Source: Streptomyces pyxinae
Lineage (GTDB): Bacteria > Actinomycetota > Actinomycetes > Streptomycetales > Streptomycetaceae
Reading direction: 5' to 3'
DNA length: 64,000 nt
Assembly: GCF_024756275.1 (NCBI RefSeq)
Contig: NZ_JANUGQ010000001.1
Coordinates: forward strand, 310,001-374,000
The first letter of the stretch is position 1, and each line of letters starts with the position of its first letter. Below, piece by piece: positions 61,838-64,000 of the stretch. A model generated the notes under the pieces. It was given only the letters and a program-made list of their open reading frames with translations, was not told where the DNA came from and ran no database searches. The translations under genes and the position numbers were made by a program.

Positions 61838-62654
61838 TCCCACCGGGCCCGCTCCCCGGAGCCCCCATGGCGGTACGGACCAGGGCGCCCAGCTCGCGGG
61901 AGCCGGGGGCCACCACGTACGACAGCGCCAGCCGGACCGCCAGCTCGCAGTGGAGCGCCAGTTCGGAGCGGGCGTCCGCGCCCGGCAGCCCCGGCGAGAG
62001 AACGGCCAGCGACCGGTCCCGTACGGCGTCCGCGAGCCGGCCCGGCGCGGGTGGACCGGCGTCGACAGACCGTACCGGCGGACCGCTCGGCCCCCGCCCC
62101 GGGCGCGGCACCCGGGGCGCCCGGGGCGGCCCGGCCGGGTGGGGCTCGGGCAGCGGTTCGCCCCAGCAGCCGGTGAGCAGCGCCCGGACCAGCGGCTTGG
62201 ACCGGGCCTCGGCCACGATCCACTCGGCCGCCGCCACCAGCCGGTCGGCCCCGGTGTCCGCGGCCGCCCCGGCGGATCCGGCCGCCGGACGGTCCGGCGC
62301 ACCGGCGGGCCCGCCTCCGGGCCGGGGTACCCCGGGAGCCGTCCGCTCGCCCGTCGCCCCGGCTCCGGTCACCGCGCCGATACCGACCCCTGCCCCGGCG
62401 GCGGCCTCCGCGCCGACGCCGGGGCCGGGGCCCGTACCCGAGCGCAGCACCGTCTCCACTCCGTGCAGCCAGGCGTCCGCCTCCCGCACCACCAGGGCAC
62501 GGGCCAGTCCCTCCTTGCTGCCGAACTCGTTGTAGAGGGTCTGGCGGGAGACCCCGGCCGCCGCCGCGATCTCGACCATCCGCACCGCCGGCCAGGGCCG
62601 GACGGCGAGCGCCGTCAGCGCGGCGTCCAGCAGGGCCTCTCTGGCGGTGGGCAT
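61803..62654 (-). CDS. TetR-family regulator with large low-complexity insert
   Basis: 283 residues from ATG 62654 (GGGAGG 6 bases upstream). HTH at about 8-55: LALAVRP...MVEIAAAAGVSRQTLYNEFGSKEGLARAL (read in parts). The ligand domain is interrupted by Gly/Ala/Pro-rich stretches (about 75-130 and 180-215), which lengthens it well beyond the usual about 200. It may control the convergent SMR exporter. Confidence 0.82.
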   Translation of the reverse strand: MPTAREALLDAALTALAVRPWPAVRMVEIAAAAGVSRQTLYNEFGSKEGLARALVVREADAWLHGVETVLRSGTGPGPGVGAEAAAGAGVGIGAVTGAGATGERTAPGVPRPGGGPAGAPDRPAAGSAGAAADTGADRLVAAAEWIVAEARSKPLVRALLTGCWGEPLPEPHPAGPPRAPRVPRPGRGPSGPPVRSVDAGPPAPGRLADAVRDRSLAVLSPGLPGADARSELALHCELAVRLALSYVVAPGSRELGALVRTAMGAPGSGPGGISGPSRTAGDR

Positions 62655-63010
62655 CGTCGCCTCCCAGATCGTCCCGTCGCATCCGGGGCCCAGCGGCTCC
62701 GTGCTCAGCGTTGCCGCACGGACACGTACTGTCAATAGCGCCGGAGGGCGCTCCCGAGGGGCCGCAGTCGGCCGGAACGCACCGCGCGGACGGCCGGGCC
62801 CTCACGGCGGCCGGGCCCTCGCGACAGCCCGGCCCGCGCGGCGGCCGGCCGGAACCGGGGGTGACGGCCGGCCGGAACCGGGCGGTCCGGGCCGCCGCGA
62901 TCCCGGAAACGGGCTCCGGACCTGCCCCTGACCGGACCCGGATCCGGTCCGGAACCGACGGGGACTCGGGCCGGGATCGGGGGCGCGCGGCCCGGGATAG
63001 AGTGCGCCCC
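62655..63010. other. Divergent region between TetR gene and hisN
   Basis: 356 bases, mostly GGCCGG-type GC-rich sequence with a repeated GCCGGCCGGAACCGGG motif at about 62847-62882. TAGAGT at about 62998-63003 precedes the hisN ATG by 7 bases. No gene seen. Confidence 0.5.
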
Positions 63011-63811
63011 ATGGCCGATTACCAGGACGATCTGCGTCTCGCCCACGCCCTCGCGGACGCCGCCGACGCCGTCACCACGGACCGGTTCCGGGCGCTCGAC
63101 CTCCAGGTGGAGACCAAGCCGGACCTGACGCCGGTGAGCGAGGCGGACCGGGCCGCCGAGGAGCTGATCCGGGCGGGCCTGGAGCGGGAGCGGCCGGCCG
63201 ACGCGATCCTGGGCGAGGAGTACGGCCTGGTCGGCTCGGGGCCGCGCCGCTGGGTGGTCGACCCGATCGACGGCACCAAGAACTATGTGCGCGGGGTGCC
63301 GGTGTGGGCCACCCTGATCGCACTCATGGAGGAGGGCCCGGACGGCTTCCGGCCGGTGGTGGGCGTGGTGTCGGCACCCGCGCTCGGCCGCCGCTGGTGG
63401 GCGGCGAGCGGGGCGGGCGCGTACACCGGGACCGGTCCGGCCGACGGCACCCGGCTGACGGTCTCCCGGGTGACGGACCTGGCGGACGCCTCGTTCGCGT
63501 ACTCCTCGCTCAGCGGCTGGGAGGAACAGGGCCGGCTGGACGGCTTCCTGGAGCTGGGCCGGGCCTGCTGGCGGACCCGTGGCTACGGCGATTTCTGGCC
63601 GTACATGATGGTCGCGGAGGGCTCGGTCGATCTCTGCGCCGAGCCGGAGCTGTCCCTCTGGGACATGGCGGCGCTCGCCGTGATCGTCGAGGAGGCGGGC
63701 GGCGTGTTCACGGGACTCGACGGCCGTCCCGGCCCGCACAGCGGCAACGCGGCGGCCTCCAACGGGCTGCTCCACGAGACGCTGCTCGAATACCTCAATC
63801 GCGGCCACTGA
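63011..63811 (+). CDS. hisN: Histidinol-phosphatase (inositol monophosphatase family)
   Basis: 266 residues from ATG 63011. Metal-site motifs of the IMPase fold are GEEYG, WVVDPIDGTKNYVRGVP and the C-terminal LSLWDMAALAVIVEEAGG. It hydrolyses histidinol phosphate in histidine synthesis; the placement after aroA-rsgA in Streptomyces matches hisN. A promoter-like TAGAGT just upstream and no RBS suggest a leaderless transcript. Confidence 0.92.
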   Translation: MADYQDDLRLAHALADAADAVTTDRFRALDLQVETKPDLTPVSEADRAAEELIRAGLERERPADAILGEEYGLVGSGPRRWVVDPIDGTKNYVRGVPVWATLIALMEEGPDGFRPVVGVVSAPALGRRWWAASGAGAYTGTGPADGTRLTVSRVTDLADASFAYSSLSGWEEQGRLDGFLELGRACWRTRGYGDFWPYMMVAEGSVDLCAEPELSLWDMAALAVIVEEAGGVFTGLDGRPGPHSGNAAASNGLLHETLLEYLNRGH

Positions 63812-63894
63812 GCAACCCATTGGCGTGAGGTCGCCAGGGAAAAGCGATCCCCTTGTTTGACCGGCGGAAGCCTGCCACTCTGAAAGTGCCCACA

Positions 63895-63910
63895 CTTGTG
63901 AACTTGTGAA
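63895..63910. repeat. Tandem octamer ACTTGTGA x2
   Basis: Two exact copies in the AT-richer promoter region of the CBS-domain gene, 66 bases before its start; a possible operator. Confidence 0.6.
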
Positions 63911-63975
63911 CGGCTTCTCATGGGTGCCGGTGTCCCGGTGTCCGTGCGGCCGTCATCGAGGAGGTGGCTCCGCCC

Positions 63976-64000
63976 ATGCTCGTCCGAGACGCCATGAGTA
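63976..64000 (+). CDS. Start of a CBS-domain protein gene (partial)
   Basis: Only eight codons are in the window (MLVRDAMS), preceded by GAGGAGGTGG. The MLVRDAMS start is characteristic of CBS-pair proteins, and a CBS gene follows hisN in S. coelicolor as I recall; the assignment depends on sequence outside the window. Confidence 0.5.

Overview
The window is high-GC actinomycete chromosome, almost certainly Streptomyces: GTG/TTG starts and leaderless-looking promoters are common, and the genes sodN/sodX, wblE, sigH with its anti-sigma gene, the das operon with dasR, B12-controlled nrdAB, sigR-rsrA, aroA, rsgA and hisN occur in the order I recall from the Streptomyces coelicolor SCO5260-SCO5207 interval. 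I could not align anything; assignments rest on reading motifs and gene order.

Layout. (1) 1-3465: end of a polar amino-acid ABC transporter, a methyltransferase, a CGNR regulator, and nickel superoxide dismutase (sodN) with its maturation protease (sodX). (2) About 3447-18497: an integrative mobilizable element inserted in the 3' end of sodN. It carries a tyrosine integrase, a repressor-like HTH protein, a small excisionase-like protein, a DUF3631 ATPase, MobC, a relaxase, and cargo. The cargo is a TIR-domain protein, a tight leftward operon of four glycosyltransferase-like genes plus a P-loop kinase, a divergent rightward pair (HTH regulator with a TTA codon, and a peptide deformylase), and a low-GC DUF4238 gene. 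The element is bounded by imperfect direct repeats that match the last codons of sodN, and it appears to have moved the sodN terminator 15 kb away. (3) 18574-28628: a decayed DUF1877 gene, the LysR/snapalysin pair, a family 2B encapsulin shell with its polyprenyl transferase cargo enzyme, an amidase, a PLP-dependent deaminase and a cation/proton antiporter. (4) 28915-36260: stress and development regulators (UBP zinc finger, anti-sigma factor and SigH, DAG kinase-like protein, WblE, a PdtaS-like histidine kinase, a TetR protein). (5) 36796-44223: the N-acetylglucosamine/chitobiose system (nagB, GH3 hexosaminidase, dasABC, dasR) with several DasR-type operators. (6) 44549-53233: a DUF3311/sodium-solute symporter pair, a GNAT protein, NrdR boxes plus a cobalamin riboswitch ahead of nrdAB, a PfpI protein, a small secreted disulfide protein, and housekeeping peptide deformylase. 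(7) 53504-64000: a TPR protein, rsrA and sigR with an autoregulatory sigma-R promoter, a hydrolase, an SRAP protein, an M50 peptidase, aroA, rsgA, a Gdx-like SMR exporter, a TetR protein, hisN and the start of a CBS-domain gene.

How parts work together. SodX matures SodN. DasR represses dasABC and nagB until amino-sugar phosphates accumulate. RsrA holds sigma-R until disulfide stress. Vitamin B12 and NrdR jointly control the class Ia ribonucleotide reductase. The best candidate for something undescribed is the accessory module at 10815-17023 (kinase + four glycosyltransferases, divergent from an HTH-deformylase pair), flanked by a TIR protein and a DUF4238 protein on the mobilizable element.
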